A stretch of DNA of 64,000 nt from Burkholderiales bacterium 70-64 (GTDB lineage Bacteria; Pseudomonadota; Gammaproteobacteria; Burkholderiales; Burkholderiaceae_E): the NCBI GenBank assembly GCA_001898645.1, contig MKUQ01000014.1, positions 124,001-188,000 of the forward strand, written 5' to 3'. Below the pieces are notes generated by a model. It searched no databases and was not told the DNA's origin. It saw only the letters and a program-made list of their open reading frames with translations. Of the stretch, positions 1 through 8,915 are shown one piece after another. Made by a program: the position numbers and the translations under genes. Position 1 is the stretch's first letter, and each line of letters opens with the position of its first letter.

Positions 1-1
1 G

Positions 2-643
2 CAGGAGGCCAAGCGGCACATCCCGCACTTCAGCTACGTCGAGGAAGTCGACGTGAGCGAGCTCGAAGCGCTGCGCGCGCAGCTCAATGCGCGCCATGCC
101 GCGGCGCGCGGCAAGCTCACGCTGCTGCCCTTCCTGCTGCGGGCGATGGTGCTCGCGATCGCCGAGTTCCCGCAGGTCAACGCCCGCTTCGACGACGAAG
201 CGGGCGTCGTCACCCGCTACGGGGCGGTGCACGCGGGCATCGCCACCCAGACCGATGCCGGCCTGATGGTGCCGGTGCTGCGCCACGCCGAGGCGCACGA
301 CCTGTGGTCGGCGGCCGCCGGCATCGCCCGTCTGGCCGACGCCGCGCGCAGCGGCAAGGCCACCCGCGAGGAGCTCTCGGGCTCGACCATCACCGTTACC
401 AGCCTCGGCCCGCTGGGCGGCATCGCCTCGACCCCGGTGATCAATCACCCGGAGGTGGCCATCGTGGGCGTCAACCGCATCGTCGAGCGACCGGTGATCC
501 GCGGCGGCGCCGTCGTGGCGCGCGCGATGATGAACCTGTCGTCGTCGTTCGACCACCGGGTGATCGACGGCATGTACGCCGCGCAGTTCGTGCAGGCGCT
601 GCGCGGCTACCTCGAGTGCCCGGCGCTGCTGTTCATCGAGTGA
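2..643 (+). CDS. bkdB: Branched-chain 2-oxoacid dehydrogenase E2, C-terminal part (5' truncated by window)
   Basis: This is the catalytic acyltransferase domain of a dihydrolipoamide acyltransferase, which passes the acyl group from lipoyl to CoA in the branched-chain 2-oxoacid dehydrogenase complex in the cytoplasm. The frame is open from base 2, so the gene begins outside the window; the lipoyl and E1/E3-binding domains are not visible. The segment HFSYVEEVDVSELEALR and the ending are closely similar to Pseudomonas BkdB from memory. The catalytic motif HxxxDG is present as DHRVIDG near the C-terminus. A GTG at 53 is internal and not the start. Other E2 types (pyruvate, 2-oxoglutarate) fit the N-terminal motif less well. 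The E1 and E3 genes would be expected upstream. Confidence 0.88.
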   Translation, partial: QEAKRHIPHFSYVEEVDVSELEALRAQLNARHAAARGKLTLLPFLLRAMVLAIAEFPQVNARFDDEAGVVTRYGAVHAGIATQTDAGLMVPVLRHAEAHDLWSAAAGIARLADAARSGKATREELSGSTITVTSLGPLGGIASTPVINHPEVAIVGVNRIVERPVIRGGAVVARAMMNLSSSFDHRVIDGMYAAQFVQALRGYLECPALLFIE

Positions 644-701
644 GGCCCACCTCCTTATGCACCGGACGGGAATCGACATGAAAAAGAGTTGATTGACGAA
701 T

Positions 702-729
702 GAATTCCGTGGCCCATCATTCGGAATTC
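702..729. promoter_or_regulatory. Inverted repeat upstream of the cysB-like gene
   Basis: GAATTCCG (702-709) and CGGAATTC (722-729) form perfect 8-bp arms around a 12-base spacer, 32-59 bases before the regulator's start codon. LysR-type regulators often bind such partly symmetrical sites to control their own genes, so this may be an autoregulatory site. That role is inferred. Confidence 0.4.
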
Positions 730-760
730 GTTCGAACGGCATGGCGCCACCGGTCCTCCG

Positions 761-1717
761 ATGAACTTCCAGCAGCTTCGCTCGGTGCGCGAGGCGATAC
801 GCCAGGGCTTCAACCTCACCGCGGTGGCGGAAGTCCTGCACACTTCCCAGCCCGGCGTGAGCCGGCAGATCCGCGAGCTCGAGGACGAGCTCGGCGTGGA
901 GATCTTCGTGCGCGCGGGCAAGCGCCTGACCGGCCTCACGCCGCCGGGCGAGACGGTGCTGCAGATCATCGAGCGGCTGCTGCAGGATGCCGAGAACCTC
1001 AGGCGCGCGGGCGAGGACTACGCTGCGCAGGATCGCGGCACGCTCACCATCGCGGCGACGCATTCGCAGGCGCGCTACGCGCTGCCGCCGGCAGTGCGCG
1101 ACTTCAGCGCCGCGCATCCCGACGTCGCGCTGCGCATGCACCAGGGCTCGCCCAGGCAGGTGGCGGCGATGCTGCTGTCCGGCGAAGCCGACATCGGCGT
1201 GGCCACCGAGGCGCTGGCCGGCTACCCCGAGCTGGCGGCCCTGCCCTGCTACCAGTGGACGCACTCGGTCATCGTCCCCGCCGGCCACGCGCTGAGCGAG
1301 GACGCGGCGCGCGGCGCAGCGCTCACGGTCGCGCGCCTGGCGCAGTTCCCGATCATCACCTACGAGCCCGGTTACACCGGCCGCAGCCACATCGACGAGG
1401 CCTTCGCGCGCGAGCGGATCCGCGCCAACATCGTGCTCGAGGCGATGGATGCCGACGTGATCAAGACCTACGTGGAGCTCGGCATGGGCGTGGGCATCAT
1501 CGCCGCCATCGCCTACGACGAGCAGCGCGACGGCCTCCTGCACGCCATCGACGCCCGCCACCTGTTCGCCGTCAACATGACGCGACTGGCGATCCGGCGC
1601 GGCGCCTTCCTGCGCAGCTACGTGTACGACTTCATCCGGACCTTCGCTCCGCCGCTGACCCGCCGGGTGGTCGAGGAAGCGCAAGGGCCCGTTCAGGCCC
1701 TTGCGCAAAGCGCGTGA
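761..1717 (+). CDS. cysB: CysB-like LysR-family transcriptional regulator
   Basis: A 318-residue LysR-type regulator, probably the activator of sulfate assimilation genes that senses N-acetylserine or sulfate-derived ligands. The N-terminal winged helix-turn-helix (about residues 1-60) contains [19 protein letters not shown], very close to the CysB/Cbl group, and the effector domain has the [12 protein letters not shown] segment that matches CysB. Usual family length is about 310-325. It runs toward the sulfate transporter operon and overlaps the cysA 3' end by 86 bases on the opposite strand; in many betaproteobacteria the regulator is instead co-directional with cysA. Cbl is an alternative name for the same fold. 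Confidence 0.85.
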   Translation: MNFQQLRSVREAIRQGFNLTAVAEVLHTSQPGVSRQIRELEDELGVEIFVRAGKRLTGLTPPGETVLQIIERLLQDAENLRRAGEDYAAQDRGTLTIAATHSQARYALPPAVRDFSAAHPDVALRMHQGSPRQVAAMLLSGEADIGVATEALAGYPELAALPCYQWTHSVIVPAGHALSEDAARGAALTVARLAQFPIITYEPGYTGRSHIDEAFARERIRANIVLEAMDADVIKTYVELGMGVGIIAAIAYDEQRDGLLHAIDARHLFAVNMTRLAIRRGAFLRSYVYDFIRTFAPPLTRRVVEEAQGPVQALAQSA

Positions 1718-2741
1718 CGCGCCGCGGCCGTAGGTAGGCGCGCGCGCCCGGCCGCAGCCCGAGCCGCTCGCGCAGCGCCGCGTAGTCCTGGCGCGGCAGC
1801 TCCACATCGACGAAACCGTCGTACCCGTCTCGCCTGAACTCGATGCGGGTGTTCGGGCCGACGGTGAGCGTCTGGCTCAGCGTCACGGGCCAGGTGTCGT
1901 CGCCCGCCTCGGCCACGATCTCCAGCTCGTGCGGGCGCACGTAGGCGACGTCGTCGTGCCCGCCGTCGCGGGGCGCCGCCTCGCCGGGGCCGGCCGGCCC
2001 GTAGCGGCCGTGGAACAGGTTGACGTCGCCCAGGAACTGCAGCACGAACGGCGTGGCCGGATGGTCGTAAACCTCGTCGGGGCTGCCCTGCTGCTCGACG
2101 CGGCCCTGGTTCATCACCACCACGCGGTCGGCCACCTCCATCGCCTCGTCCTGGTCGTGGGTGACGAACACGCTGGTCACGTGCACCTCGTCGTGCAGGC
2201 GGCGCAGCCAGCGCCGCAGCTCCTTGCGCACCTTCGCGTCGAGCGCGCCGAAGGGCTCGTCGAGCAGCAGCACCCTGGGCTCGACCGCGAGCGCGCGCGC
2301 CAGCGCGATGCGCTGGCGCTGCCCGCCGGAGAGCTGGTGCGGATAGCGCTGCGCCAGCCAGTCGAGCTGCACCAGCTTCAGCAGCCGCATCACCCGGTCC
2401 TCGATCTCGGCCCGGCCCGGCCGGGTCGCCCTGGGGCGCACGCGCAGGCCGAAGGCCACGTTCTCGAAGATCGTCATGTGGCCGAACAGCGCGTAGTGCT
2501 GGAACACGAAGCCGACGTTGCGTTCGCGCACGTGGGTGCGGGTGGCGTCCTCGCCGTGGAAGAGCACGCTGCCGCCGTCGGGCACTTCCAGCCCGGCGAC
2601 GATGCGCAGCAGCGTGGTCTTGCCGCAGCCCGAGGGCCCGAGCAGCGCGACCAGCTCGCCCGACGGGATGTCCAGGTCGATGCCGCCGCAGGCGACGGTG
2701 GCGCCGAAGCGCTTGGTGAGGTTGCGGATCTCGATGGACAT
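1632..2741 (-). CDS. cysA: Sulfate/thiosulfate ABC transporter ATPase CysA
   Basis: The ATP-hydrolysing subunit (369 residues) that drives sulfate and thiosulfate import through CysT and CysW. Walker A GPSGCGKT lies at residues 35-42, the signature LSGGQRQR at 137-144, and Walker [12 protein letters not shown] near 157-167. A C-terminal TOBE-like regulatory domain follows. The start ATG at 2741 is five bases after the cysW stop, the last of four ordered genes. The C-terminal tail after about residue 340 runs antisense through the end of the cysB-like gene and through a perfect hairpin (1679-1706), so the tail may be an extension past the normal end of the family. Confidence 0.93.
   Translation of the reverse strand: MSIEIRNLTKRFGATVACGGIDLDIPSGELVALLGPSGCGKTTLLRIVAGLEVPDGGSVLFHGEDATRTHVRERNVGFVFQHYALFGHMTIFENVAFGLRVRPRATRPGRAEIEDRVMRLLKLVQLDWLAQRYPHQLSGGQRQRIALARALAVEPRVLLLDEPFGALDAKVRKELRRWLRRLHDEVHVTSVFVTHDQDEAMEVADRVVVMNQGRVEQQGSPDEVYDHPATPFVLQFLGDVNLFHGRYGPAGPGEAAPRDGGHDDVAYVRPHELEIVAEAGDDTWPVTLSQTLTVGPNTRIEFRRDGYDGFVDVELPRQDYAALRERLGLRPGARAYLRPRRVTRFAQGPERALALPRPPGGSAAERRSG
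1679..1706. terminator. Hairpin shared by the convergent cysB-like and cysA ends
   Basis: An 11-bp perfect stem (GCGCAAGGGCC / GGCCCTTGCGC) closes a six-base loop. It lies just before the stop of the cysB-like gene and inside the last codons of cysA. There is no T-run on the plus strand beyond AAAG. It is symmetrical, so it could terminate transcription from both sides. Confidence 0.5.
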
Positions 2742-2746
2742 GCGGT

Positions 2747-3694
2747 CTACTCCGGCAGGCCGTCGCGCAGTTCGCGCCTGACGCGCCGCTCGACGAAATG
2801 TTTTGCCGCCAGCGTCACCAGCGCGAGGCCGGCCAGCAGCGAGGCGACCGCGAACGCGGCGGCGAACTGGTACTCGTTGTAGGCGATCTCGATGTGCAGC
2901 GGCATGGTGTTGGTCTGCCCGCGGATGTGGCCCGATACCACGCTCACCGCGCCGAACTCGCCCATCGCGCGCGCGTTGCACAGGATCACGCCGTAGAGCA
3001 GGGCCCACCGGACGTTGGGCAGCGTGACGCGGCGAAACGTCTGCCAGCCGCCGGCGCCGAGCACGCGTGCGGCCTCCTCCTGCTCGATCCCCTGCGCCTG
3101 CATCAGCGGGATCAGCTCGCGCGCGACGAAGGGGAAGGTCACGAAGAGGGTGGCCAGCACGATGCCGGGCACCGCGAAGATGACCTTCAGATCGTGATCG
3201 CGCAGCCATTCGCCGAACCATCCCTGCAGGCCGAACACCAGCACGTAGATCAGGCCGGCGATCACCGGGCTGACCGAGAACGGCAGGTCGATCAGCGTGA
3301 GTAGCACGTTCTTGCCGCGGAATTCGAACTTGGCGATCGCCCAGGCGGCGGCGAGGCCGAAGACGAGGTTCAGCGGCACGCTGATGCCCGCGGCGATCAG
3401 CGTGAGCCTGATCGACGACAGCGCGTCGGGCTCGGTGATCGAGGCCAGGTAGACGCCGATGCCCTTCCTGAACGCCTCGACGAACACCGTGGCCAGCGGC
3501 ACGAACAGGAACAGCGTCATGAACGCCAGCGCCAGGCCGACCAGCGTCCACTGCACCCAGCGTGGCTCGGCGGTGGCGTCGCGGATGGCGCGCGGCGGCA
3601 CGCCGGCCGGCGCCGCGGTGGCCGGCGCCGCGGTGGCCGGTGCAGCAGCGGCCGGCCCGGCGGCGGACAGCGTCGAGGCGACCGCCGTGTTCAC
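2747..3694 (-). CDS. cysW: Sulfate ABC transporter permease CysW
   Basis: Inner-membrane permease (315 residues) that pairs with CysT to form the sulfate channel. The binding-protein-dependent permease domain is intact, with the EAA loop visible in [23 protein letters not shown] and about six membrane segments. The start is a GTG at 3694 that overlaps the cysT stop in a GTGA arrangement, implying translational coupling. The first ~35 residues are an Ala/Pro-rich extension encoded by three 15-base tandem repeats (3606-3650), longer than the usual CysW N-terminus. A later start near the first membrane segment is possible. Confidence 0.92.
   Translation of the reverse strand: MNTAVASTLSAAGPAAAAPATAAPATAAPAGVPPRAIRDATAEPRWVQWTLVGLALAFMTLFLFVPLATVFVEAFRKGIGVYLASITEPDALSSIRLTLIAAGISVPLNLVFGLAAAWAIAKFEFRGKNVLLTLIDLPFSVSPVIAGLIYVLVFGLQGWFGEWLRDHDLKVIFAVPGIVLATLFVTFPFVARELIPLMQAQGIEQEEAARVLGAGGWQTFRRVTLPNVRWALLYGVILCNARAMGEFGAVSVVSGHIRGQTNTMPLHIEIAYNEYQFAAAFAVASLLAGLALVTLAAKHFVERRVRRELRDGLPE
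3606..3650. repeat. Three 15-base tandem repeats in the cysW N-terminal codons
   Basis: GCCGGCGCCGCGGTG occurs twice in a row (3606-3620, 3621-3635), followed by a diverged copy (3636-3650). On the coding strand the repeats give an Ala/Pro/Thr-rich stretch before the first membrane helix. The unit length keeps the frame, so copy-number change would be tolerated. Confidence 0.75.
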
Positions 3695-4527
3695 AGCCCG
3701 CCCTGGCGCTTGCGCGACCAGGCCTGCAGCAGGTTGATCAGCAGCAGCAGCGCGAACGCCGCGACCAGCATCACCACGGCGATGGCCGTGGCGCCGGCGT
3801 AGTCGTACTGCTCGAGCTTGGTGATGATCAGCAGCGGCGTGATCTCGCTCACCATCGGCATGTTGCCGGCGATGAAGATCACCGAGCCGTACTCGCCCAG
3901 CGCGCGCGCGAAGGCGAGCGCGAAGCCGGTCAGCAGCGCCGGCGTCAGGATGGGCAGGATGACCTTGACGAAGGTCTGTCGGCGCGAGGCGCCGAGCGTC
4001 GCGGCCGCTTCCTCGAGCTCTCGGTCGATGTCCTCGAGCACCGGCTGCAGCGTGCGCACGACGAAGGGCAGGCCGATGAACACCAGCGCCACCCACACGC
4101 CCAGCGGCGTGAAGCTGACCTTGAACGGCAGCCACCGGCCGAGCCAGCCGTTCTCGGCCCAGATCGCGGTGAGCGCGATGCCGGCCACCGCGGTCGGCAG
4201 CGCGAAGGGCAGGTCGACCAGCGCATCGACCAGCCGCTTGAACGGGAAACGGTAGCGCAGCAGCACCCACGCCGTGACCAGGCCGAACACCGCGTTGAGC
4301 AGCGCCGCCAGCAACGAGGCGCCGAAGGTCAGCCGGTACGAGGCCAGCACGCGCGGCGTGGTCGTCGCCTCGACGAACTCCGGCCAGGTGAGCGCGAACG
4401 TCCTGAGGAAGGCCGCCGACAGCGGGATCAGGACGATCAGGCTCAGGTAGAGCAGCGCGAAGCCCAGCGCCAGGTCGAAGCCGGGCAAGACGGTGTGGCG
4501 CCTGAGCAGCGCGCGCGACAGCAGCAT
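3691..4527 (-). CDS. cysT: Sulfate ABC transporter permease CysT (CysU)
   Basis: A 278-residue inner-membrane permease of the sulfate/thiosulfate importer. The EAA motif is seen in [23 protein letters not shown], and the conserved [16 protein letters not shown] segment typical of CysT follows. The length matches the family (about 275-280). It begins 27 bases after the sbp stop and ends in a GTGA overlap with cysW, so sbp, cysT, cysW and cysA form one operon. The operon is presumably activated by a CysB-type regulator under sulfate limitation. Confidence 0.94.
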   Translation of the reverse strand: MLLSRALLRRHTVLPGFDLALGFALLYLSLIVLIPLSAAFLRTFALTWPEFVEATTTPRVLASYRLTFGASLLAALLNAVFGLVTAWVLLRYRFPFKRLVDALVDLPFALPTAVAGIALTAIWAENGWLGRWLPFKVSFTPLGVWVALVFIGLPFVVRTLQPVLEDIDRELEEAAATLGASRRQTFVKVILPILTPALLTGFALAFARALGEYGSVIFIAGNMPMVSEITPLLIITKLEQYDYAGATAIAVVMLVAAFALLLLINLLQAWSRKRQGGL

Positions 4528-4554
4528 GTCAGCGAACCTTGGTCGCCGTCTGGC

Positions 4555-5568
4555 TTACTTCCTGGTGTAGATCTGGTCGAACACGCCTCCGTCGGCGAAG
4601 TGCTCCTTCTGTGCCTTGGCCCAGCCGCCGAACACGTCGTCGATGGTGAACAGCGTCACCTTGGTGAACTGACCGGCATGCCTGGCCGCCACCTTGGCGT
4701 CGGTCGGCCGGTAGTGGTTGCGCGCCGCGATCTCCTGCCCCTCGGGCGAATACAGGTACTGCAGGTAGGCGGTGGCGACCTCGCGCGTGCCCTTGCGATC
4801 GACGTTCCTGTCGACCACCGTGACCGGCGGCTCGGCCAGGATGCTCAGCGAGGGAACGACGATCTCGAACTTGTCGGGTCCGAGCTCCCTGGTGGCGAGG
4901 AAGGCCTCGTTCTCCCATGACAGGAACACGTCGCCCACGCCGCGCTCGGTGAAGGTGAGCAGCGAGCCGCGCGCGCCCGAATCGAGCACCGGCACGTTGC
5001 GATACAGCGCGGCCACGAACTCCTGCGCCTTCTTCGGATCGTTGCCCTGTGTCTTGAGCGAGTAGCCCCAGGCCGCCAGGTAGTTCCAGCGCGCGCCGCC
5101 CGAGGTCTTCGGGTTCGGCGTGACCACCGATACGCCAGGCTTGACCAGGTCGTTCCAGTCCTTGATGTGCTTCGGATTGCCCTTGCGGACGAGGAACACG
5201 ATGGTCGAGGTGTAGGGCGAGCTGTTCAGCGGCAGGCGTTTCTGCCAGTCGGCCGGGATCAGCCTGGCCCTCTGGGCGAGCTCGTCGATGTCGTAGGCCA
5301 GCGCGAGCGTCACCACGTCGGCCTCCAGGCCGTCGATCACCGAGCGCGCCTGCTTGCCCGAACCGCCGTGCGACTGCTTGATGGTCACGTCGTCGCCGGT
5401 CTTCGCCTTCCAGTGAGCGGTAAAGGCCTTGTTGAACTCGGCATACAGCTCGCGCGTGGGGTCGTAGCTGACGTTGAGCAGGCTGATGTCCCTGGCATGT
5501 ACCGTCGCGGACAGCGCCGCGAGCGATACGACGGCCACGGCGCGTCGCAGGAAAGACTGTCGATTCAT
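4555..5568 (-). CDS. sbp: Periplasmic sulfate-binding protein
   Basis: The 337-residue solute-binding protein that delivers sulfate to CysTW. An N-terminal signal peptide with an Ala-x-Ala-type end occupies about residues 1-25. The mature part carries hallmark Sbp segments: [29 protein letters not shown] and the [18 protein letters not shown] ligand loop. Upstream on the minus strand are a modest ribosome site (GAGGTCCCC) and about 175 bases of non-coding DNA that should hold the operon promoter; I could not identify a clear CysB site. Sbp fits better than the thiosulfate-preferring paralogue CysP, but the specificity call is from recalled motifs. Confidence 0.92.
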   Translation of the reverse strand: MNRQSFLRRAVAVVSLAALSATVHARDISLLNVSYDPTRELYAEFNKAFTAHWKAKTGDDVTIKQSHGGSGKQARSVIDGLEADVVTLALAYDIDELAQRARLIPADWQKRLPLNSSPYTSTIVFLVRKGNPKHIKDWNDLVKPGVSVVTPNPKTSGGARWNYLAAWGYSLKTQGNDPKKAQEFVAALYRNVPVLDSGARGSLLTFTERGVGDVFLSWENEAFLATRELGPDKFEIVVPSLSILAEPPVTVVDRNVDRKGTREVATAYLQYLYSPEGQEIAARNHYRPTDAKVAARHAGQFTKVTLFTIDDVFGGWAKAQKEHFADGGVFDQIYTRK

Positions 5569-5745
5569 GGGGACCTCGGAGGATCGTCGGGACGGGCTAA
5601 CAGTCTCATCGTAGGAGCGCCCTGCCCCGGGAAGAACGAATCAATCCGCCGATCGATATGCGCGAACCGACTAGGGCCTGTTCACCCTACGATCGACTTC
5701 GGGCGCAGGCACAACGCACCGTCCGGGCCGCGCGCCGGCGCGCAC

Positions 5746-6732
5746 CTACACGCCGCCCGCCGGCGGCAGGCCGGCGGAATCGAACACGCCCTCGAACAGC
5801 ACCGAGCTCAGGTAGCGCTCGCCGGAATCGGGCAGGATCGTGACGATGGTCTTGCCCGCATTCTGCGGTTCGTGCGCCAGGCGCACCGCCACCGCGGCTG
5901 CGGCGCCGCACGAGATGCCCGACAGGATGCCCTCTTCGCGTGCCAGGCGGCGCGCATACTCGATGGCCTCCTCGTTCGTCACCTGCTCGACGGCATCGAT
6001 CAGCGACAGGTCCAGCACTTCGGGCACGAAACCCGCGCCGAGACCCTGGATCTTGTGCGGCGAGGGCGTGAGCGCCTCGCCGCGCAGCGTCTGCGCGATC
6101 ACCGGGCTGGCGCTCGGTTCGACCGCCACGGCCTCGATCTTCTTGCCCCGGGTGTTCTTGATGTAGCGCGACACTCCGGTGATGGTGCCGCCGGTGCCCA
6201 CGCCGGACACGAGGATGTCGATCGCGCCTCCGCTGTCCTCCCAGATCTCCGGGCCGGTGGTGGATTCATGGACTCCCGGATTGGCCGGATTCCTGAACTG
6301 CTGCAGCAGCACGTACTTCGGATCCGAGGCGGCGATCTCCTCGGCCCTGGCGATCGCCCCCTTCATGCCCTTGGCGCCCTCGGTGAGCACGAGCCGCGCG
6401 CCGTAGGCCAGCAGCAGCTTGCGGCGCTCCACGCTCATCGTGTCGGGCATGGTCAGCGTGATCGGGATGCCGCGCGCCGCTGCCACGAAGGCGAGCGCGA
6501 TGCCGGTGTTGCCGCTGGTGGGCTCGATGATCTCCTTGCCCGGGCCGAGCAGGCCGCGCTTCTCGGCATCCCAGACCATCGCCGCGCCGATGCGGCACTT
6601 GACCGAGTAAGCCGGGTTGCGGCCCTCGATCTTGGCCAGCACCACGGCCTTGGCGCTGCCGGTGATGCGGTTGAGCCGCACCAGGGGCGTGCGCCCGATG
6701 GACAGCGAGTTGTCCTCGAAATAGCGTGGCAT
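5746..6732 (-). CDS. cysK: O-acetylserine sulfhydrylase (cysteine synthase A)
   Basis: Pyridoxal-phosphate enzyme of 328 residues making cysteine from O-acetylserine and sulfide. The PLP lysine is K45 in [11 protein letters not shown], the substrate loop TSGNTGIAL follows, and GTGGTITG binds the phosphate. The start ATG at 6732 is chosen because it gives the canonical [19 protein letters not shown]-terminus. It lies 22 bases downstream of the rhodanese gene, so the two are co-transcribed. Just beyond the stop, the plus-strand palindrome at 5730-5743 (GCGCGCCGGCGCGC) could act as a terminator. Sulfate import next door gives the pathway context. Confidence 0.95.
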   Translation of the reverse strand: MPRYFEDNSLSIGRTPLVRLNRITGSAKAVVLAKIEGRNPAYSVKCRIGAAMVWDAEKRGLLGPGKEIIEPTSGNTGIALAFVAAARGIPITLTMPDTMSVERRKLLLAYGARLVLTEGAKGMKGAIARAEEIAASDPKYVLLQQFRNPANPGVHESTTGPEIWEDSGGAIDILVSGVGTGGTITGVSRYIKNTRGKKIEAVAVEPSASPVIAQTLRGEALTPSPHKIQGLGAGFVPEVLDLSLIDAVEQVTNEEAIEYARRLAREEGILSGISCGAAAAVAVRLAHEPQNAGKTIVTILPDSGERYLSSVLFEGVFDSAGLPPAGGV

Positions 6733-6754
6733 GCGGGGGTTCCTTCGTTGTGGA

Positions 6755-7225
6755 TCAATCCTGCACCCAGGGCAGGCCGTGAAGACGCCAGCCGTTGACG
6801 GCGCCGCGCTGCAGGGCATCGTTGTGCTCGCCCTCGAAGCCTTCCAGAACGTTGAACACGTCCGCGAAGCCCGCCCGGGTGGCCGCCTCGGCAGCTTGCA
6901 CCGAGCGCCTGCCGCTGCGGCACAGCAGCAGCAACGCTCGATCCCTTCCCGCCTTCGCCTCGAGCTCGCGCAGGAAGCGCGGGTTGCGCGTCAGGCTGGT
7001 GCCGCTGGCCCAGGCCACATGCTCGCTGCCCGGCACATGGCCCACGAACTTGCGCTCCTCGGCCGAGCGCACGTCGACCAGCACCGCCACGCCCGCCAGG
7101 GCGAGCGCCCAGGCTTCCCGCGGAGCGACGCTGCCCGCGTAGGACGATACGCCGGCCGCCCGCGCCTCGCGGCGGGCGCGTTCGAGCACGGCGAGGGGCG
7201 GCGTCTCGGCGAGGACGGCGGACAT
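6755..7225 (-). CDS. Single-domain rhodanese-like sulfurtransferase
   Basis: A cytoplasmic protein of 156 residues with one rhodanese domain. The active-site loop is [11 protein letters not shown] with C102 as the persulfide-carrying cysteine, and the [20 protein letters not shown] segment is a typical rhodanese signature. There is no signal peptide. It sits 22 bases upstream of cysK, so it may move sulfane sulfur or sulfide toward cysteine synthesis; this is inferred from position. The ATG at 7225 follows the minus-strand Shine-Dalgarno AGGAGA. Confidence 0.85.
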   Translation of the reverse strand: MSAVLAETPPLAVLERARREARAAGVSSYAGSVAPREAWALALAGVAVLVDVRSAEERKFVGHVPGSEHVAWASGTSLTRNPRFLRELEAKAGRDRALLLLCRSGRRSVQAAEAATRAGFADVFNVLEGFEGEHNDALQRGAVNGWRLHGLPWVQD

Positions 7226-7335
7226 GGTGGGGATCTCCTGTGGTCGACGGTGGGCTGCGCCGGACGGCCGCTCGCGGCCGGTGCCGGCGCAGGGCGCGAT
7301 GCCGGCACAGGGCGCTAACGTAGGCTGCCGCCGCG

Positions 7336-7361
7336 AGCGCGCAAACGAAGATTTGCGCGCT
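7336..7361 (-). terminator. Stem-loop after the dodecin/exported-protein pair
   Basis: AGCGCGCAAA and TTTGCGCGCT form a perfect 10-bp stem with a six-base loop (TCTTCG on the minus strand). It lies 26 bases past the stop of the small exported protein and before the rhodanese start. No T-run follows, so termination strength is uncertain. Confidence 0.55.
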
Positions 7362-7386
7362 TGGATATGCGCGCGGCGAGGAAGGG

Positions 7387-7845
7387 TCAGCGCGGCTGCG
7401 CGGGGGCGGGTGCCGGCGCGTCGCCGGGCGGCTCGATCTCGCGGGTCACGGTTTCCCGGTAGATGCCGCCGGCCTCGACGCTGCCGCGCGTGGTGCCCGA
7501 GCCGCGGATGCGCGCTTCGCAGTCGGCGCGGTCATCGGGCGGCAGCGGCCGGCAGCGCGCCAGCGCGTTGTCCAGGTAGCGGGCGGCGTCGAGGTGCTCG
7601 AGCTCGCCGTGCCGGGCGGCCGCGCGCGCGGCTGCCGCCTCCCTCAGGCAGGCCTGGCGATCCTGCTGCGAGAGCCCGCTTTCGCACAGTGCGCGCTCGT
7701 CGGCGTAGCGGGCATCGCCGCCGGGTCGCGAGGTCGGCGCGGCAGCGGGCGTGCCGGGGCCGGCCGCCAATGCGCCGGCGCTCGACCCTGCGGCCCAGAG
7801 CGCCACCGCCAGGGCCGCCCCGATGCGGCGGCCGGCTGCGTTCAT
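7387..7845 (-). CDS. Small exported protein with four cysteines, function unknown
   Basis: I do not recognise this 152-residue protein. It starts with a signal peptide (positively charged start, hydrophobic stretch, cleavage near an AGALAAG site around residue 28). The mature part has four cysteines in helix-like contexts (ALCESGLS, QACLREA, ARCRPLP, ADCEARI), suggesting two disulfides in the periplasm, and a Pro/Ala-rich tail. The start overlaps the dodecin stop as ATGA, indicating translational coupling with a cytoplasmic flavin-binding protein, a pairing with no obvious functional reason. It ends shortly before a stem-loop. Confidence 0.65.
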   Translation of the reverse strand: MNAAGRRIGAALAVALWAAGSSAGALAAGPGTPAAAPTSRPGGDARYADERALCESGLSQQDRQACLREAAAARAAARHGELEHLDAARYLDNALARCRPLPPDDRADCEARIRGSGTTRGSVEAGGIYRETVTREIEPPGDAPAPAPAQPR

Positions 7846-8048
7846 TCGAGCGTGAACCCGACGTCGATCGTTACCTGCCAGTGCGCGACCTTGCCGTCGA
7901 CCACGTGGCCGCGCGTCTCGAGGACCCGGAACCACTGCATGTTGCGCACCGTTTCATGCGCCTTGGCGAGCGCGATGCGGATCGCATCGTCGCTGCCGGT
8001 CTTCGACGAACCGGTGATTTCGATGTGCTTGTAGACATGGTCGGTCAC
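7842..8048 (-). CDS. Dodecin family protein
   Basis: A 68-residue protein matching the dodecin family, small proteins that assemble into hollow dodecamers and bind flavins or CoA. The pattern VYKHIEITGSSKTGSDDAIRIALAKA and the ending VAHWQVTIDVGFTLE are characteristic. W39 in the QWFRV segment is at the position of the flavin-stacking tryptophan in archaeal and bacterial dodecins. The length is exactly in the usual 65-72 range. A ribosome site (AGGAG) lies just upstream of the ATG. It is translationally coupled to the exported protein downstream. Confidence 0.88.
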   Translation of the reverse strand: MTDHVYKHIEITGSSKTGSDDAIRIALAKAHETVRNMQWFRVLETRGHVVDGKVAHWQVTIDVGFTLE

Positions 8049-8168
8049 GATCGGTCTCCTCGAGCGGGGTGGGGTCCGGCCCTGCCATTCTGCCCGAACG
8101 GGCGACCGGGGCGCGCCGGGAAGCCGGTCGGGCCGTGCGAGGAGGCTGGATCGGGCTGCGCGAGGAGG

Positions 8169-8672
8169 CTATTGCGCGGCGCGCTTCGCCGTCCTGCCGC
8201 GCCGTGGGGGCGGCGCCGCGCCATAGGGTTCGGCGCTCGCTTCCTGGACGGAATGCGCGAACGGATTGCGGATGCGCACGCCGTCGATCAGTGCGCCGTC
8301 CTGCAGGTCTTCGGTGAGCAGCACTGCGCAGCCCTGCTCGTGCGCTGCGGCGACCACCAGCGCATCCCACCATGCGAGCCGGTGCCGCGCCTGGATGGCG
8401 CGTGCGCGTGCCATCGTCGCGCGATCGACCGGCTGCGGATGCCAATGCATCAGCGCTTCGACGTCGTCCCAGGCCTGCTCTTCGGGGAGCCCCGGCTTCA
8501 GCTTGCGAGTGACGGTGACGTAGTACTCGGAGAGAACCTGCATGCTGGTGCGCCCGAGTTGCTCCTGCCATAGCCATTCGAGCCATGCCCGCGCCTGCGG
8601 CTGGCGCCTGAGGTCGCCCGCATCGCGGGCGTACACCAGCACATTGGCGTCAACGAAGACCGGCGCGCTCAT
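8169..8672 (-). CDS. PIN-domain ribonuclease toxin (VapC-type)
   Basis: A 167-residue PIN-domain protein, presumed RNA-cleaving toxin. Acidic active-site residues are visible: D8 in FVDANVLVYARD, E in the QVLSEYY helix, D in LAWWDALVVAAA and the later LLTEDLQDG. The body resembles VapC-like proteins of about 135-140 residues; the final ~25 residues, rich in Arg, Pro and Ala, are an extension. It overlaps its antitoxin gene by 23 bases, the usual order antitoxin then toxin. An alternative upstream start would lie entirely within the antitoxin gene and is unlikely. Confidence 0.8.
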   Translation of the reverse strand: MSAPVFVDANVLVYARDAGDLRRQPQARAWLEWLWQEQLGRTSMQVLSEYYVTVTRKLKPGLPEEQAWDDVEALMHWHPQPVDRATMARARAIQARHRLAWWDALVVAAAHEQGCAVLLTEDLQDGALIDGVRIRNPFAHSVQEASAEPYGAAPPPRRGRTAKRAAQ

Positions 8673-8892
8673 GAAGCTCGTCGCGCGTGGGCAGCTTCGA
8701 TCCTGCGGCGTTGAGGCGCGACGGCTGGCGATCCAGGAACCGGCGCATCGCGTTCGCATAGTCGCGCGACTCGCGCATCCGCTTCTCCAGCATTTCGGCG
8801 ATGTACCGCGAGACGCTCTTGTCTTCGCGCGCCGCCGACACGCGCACCCAGGCGGCCGTCTTCTCGTCCAGAGTGATCGTGACGTTCTTCAA
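8650..8892 (-). CDS. Ribbon-helix-helix antitoxin (VapB-type)
   Basis: A putative antitoxin of 80 residues. The N-terminal NVTITLDEKTAAWVRVSAAREDKSVSRYIAEML is a ribbon-helix-helix DNA-binding domain; the C-terminal half would bind and block the PIN toxin. I prefer a TTG start at 8892, because it puts a GGAG ribosome site nine bases upstream and begins MKNVTITLDE, as usual for this family; a GTG at 8919 would add nine residues. The upstream operator (8916-8946) supports autoregulation of the pair. Confidence 0.75.
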   Translation of the reverse strand: MKNVTITLDEKTAAWVRVSAAREDKSVSRYIAEMLEKRMRESRDYANAMRRFLDRQPSRLNAAGSKLPTRDELHERAGLR

Positions 8893-8915
8893 GGGGCAGC
8901 ACTCCGGAGCGAATG

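Noticed and set aside
722-740. A tRNA T-loop-like GTTCGAAC sequence
   Set aside because: No matching acceptor, D or anticodon stems around it; it is part of the palindrome before the CysB-like gene.
2742-3551. An upstream in-frame extension that would fuse cysW-antisense-frame sequence to CysA
   Set aside because: The extension is an out-of-frame reading of cysW; CysA clearly begins at 2741 with [13 protein letters not shown].
5609-5693. Inverted ATCGTAGG ... CCTACGAT in the sbp-cysK gap as a CysB site
   Set aside because: The arms are 69 bases apart and no adjacent half-sites fit a LysR-type operator; left as chance.
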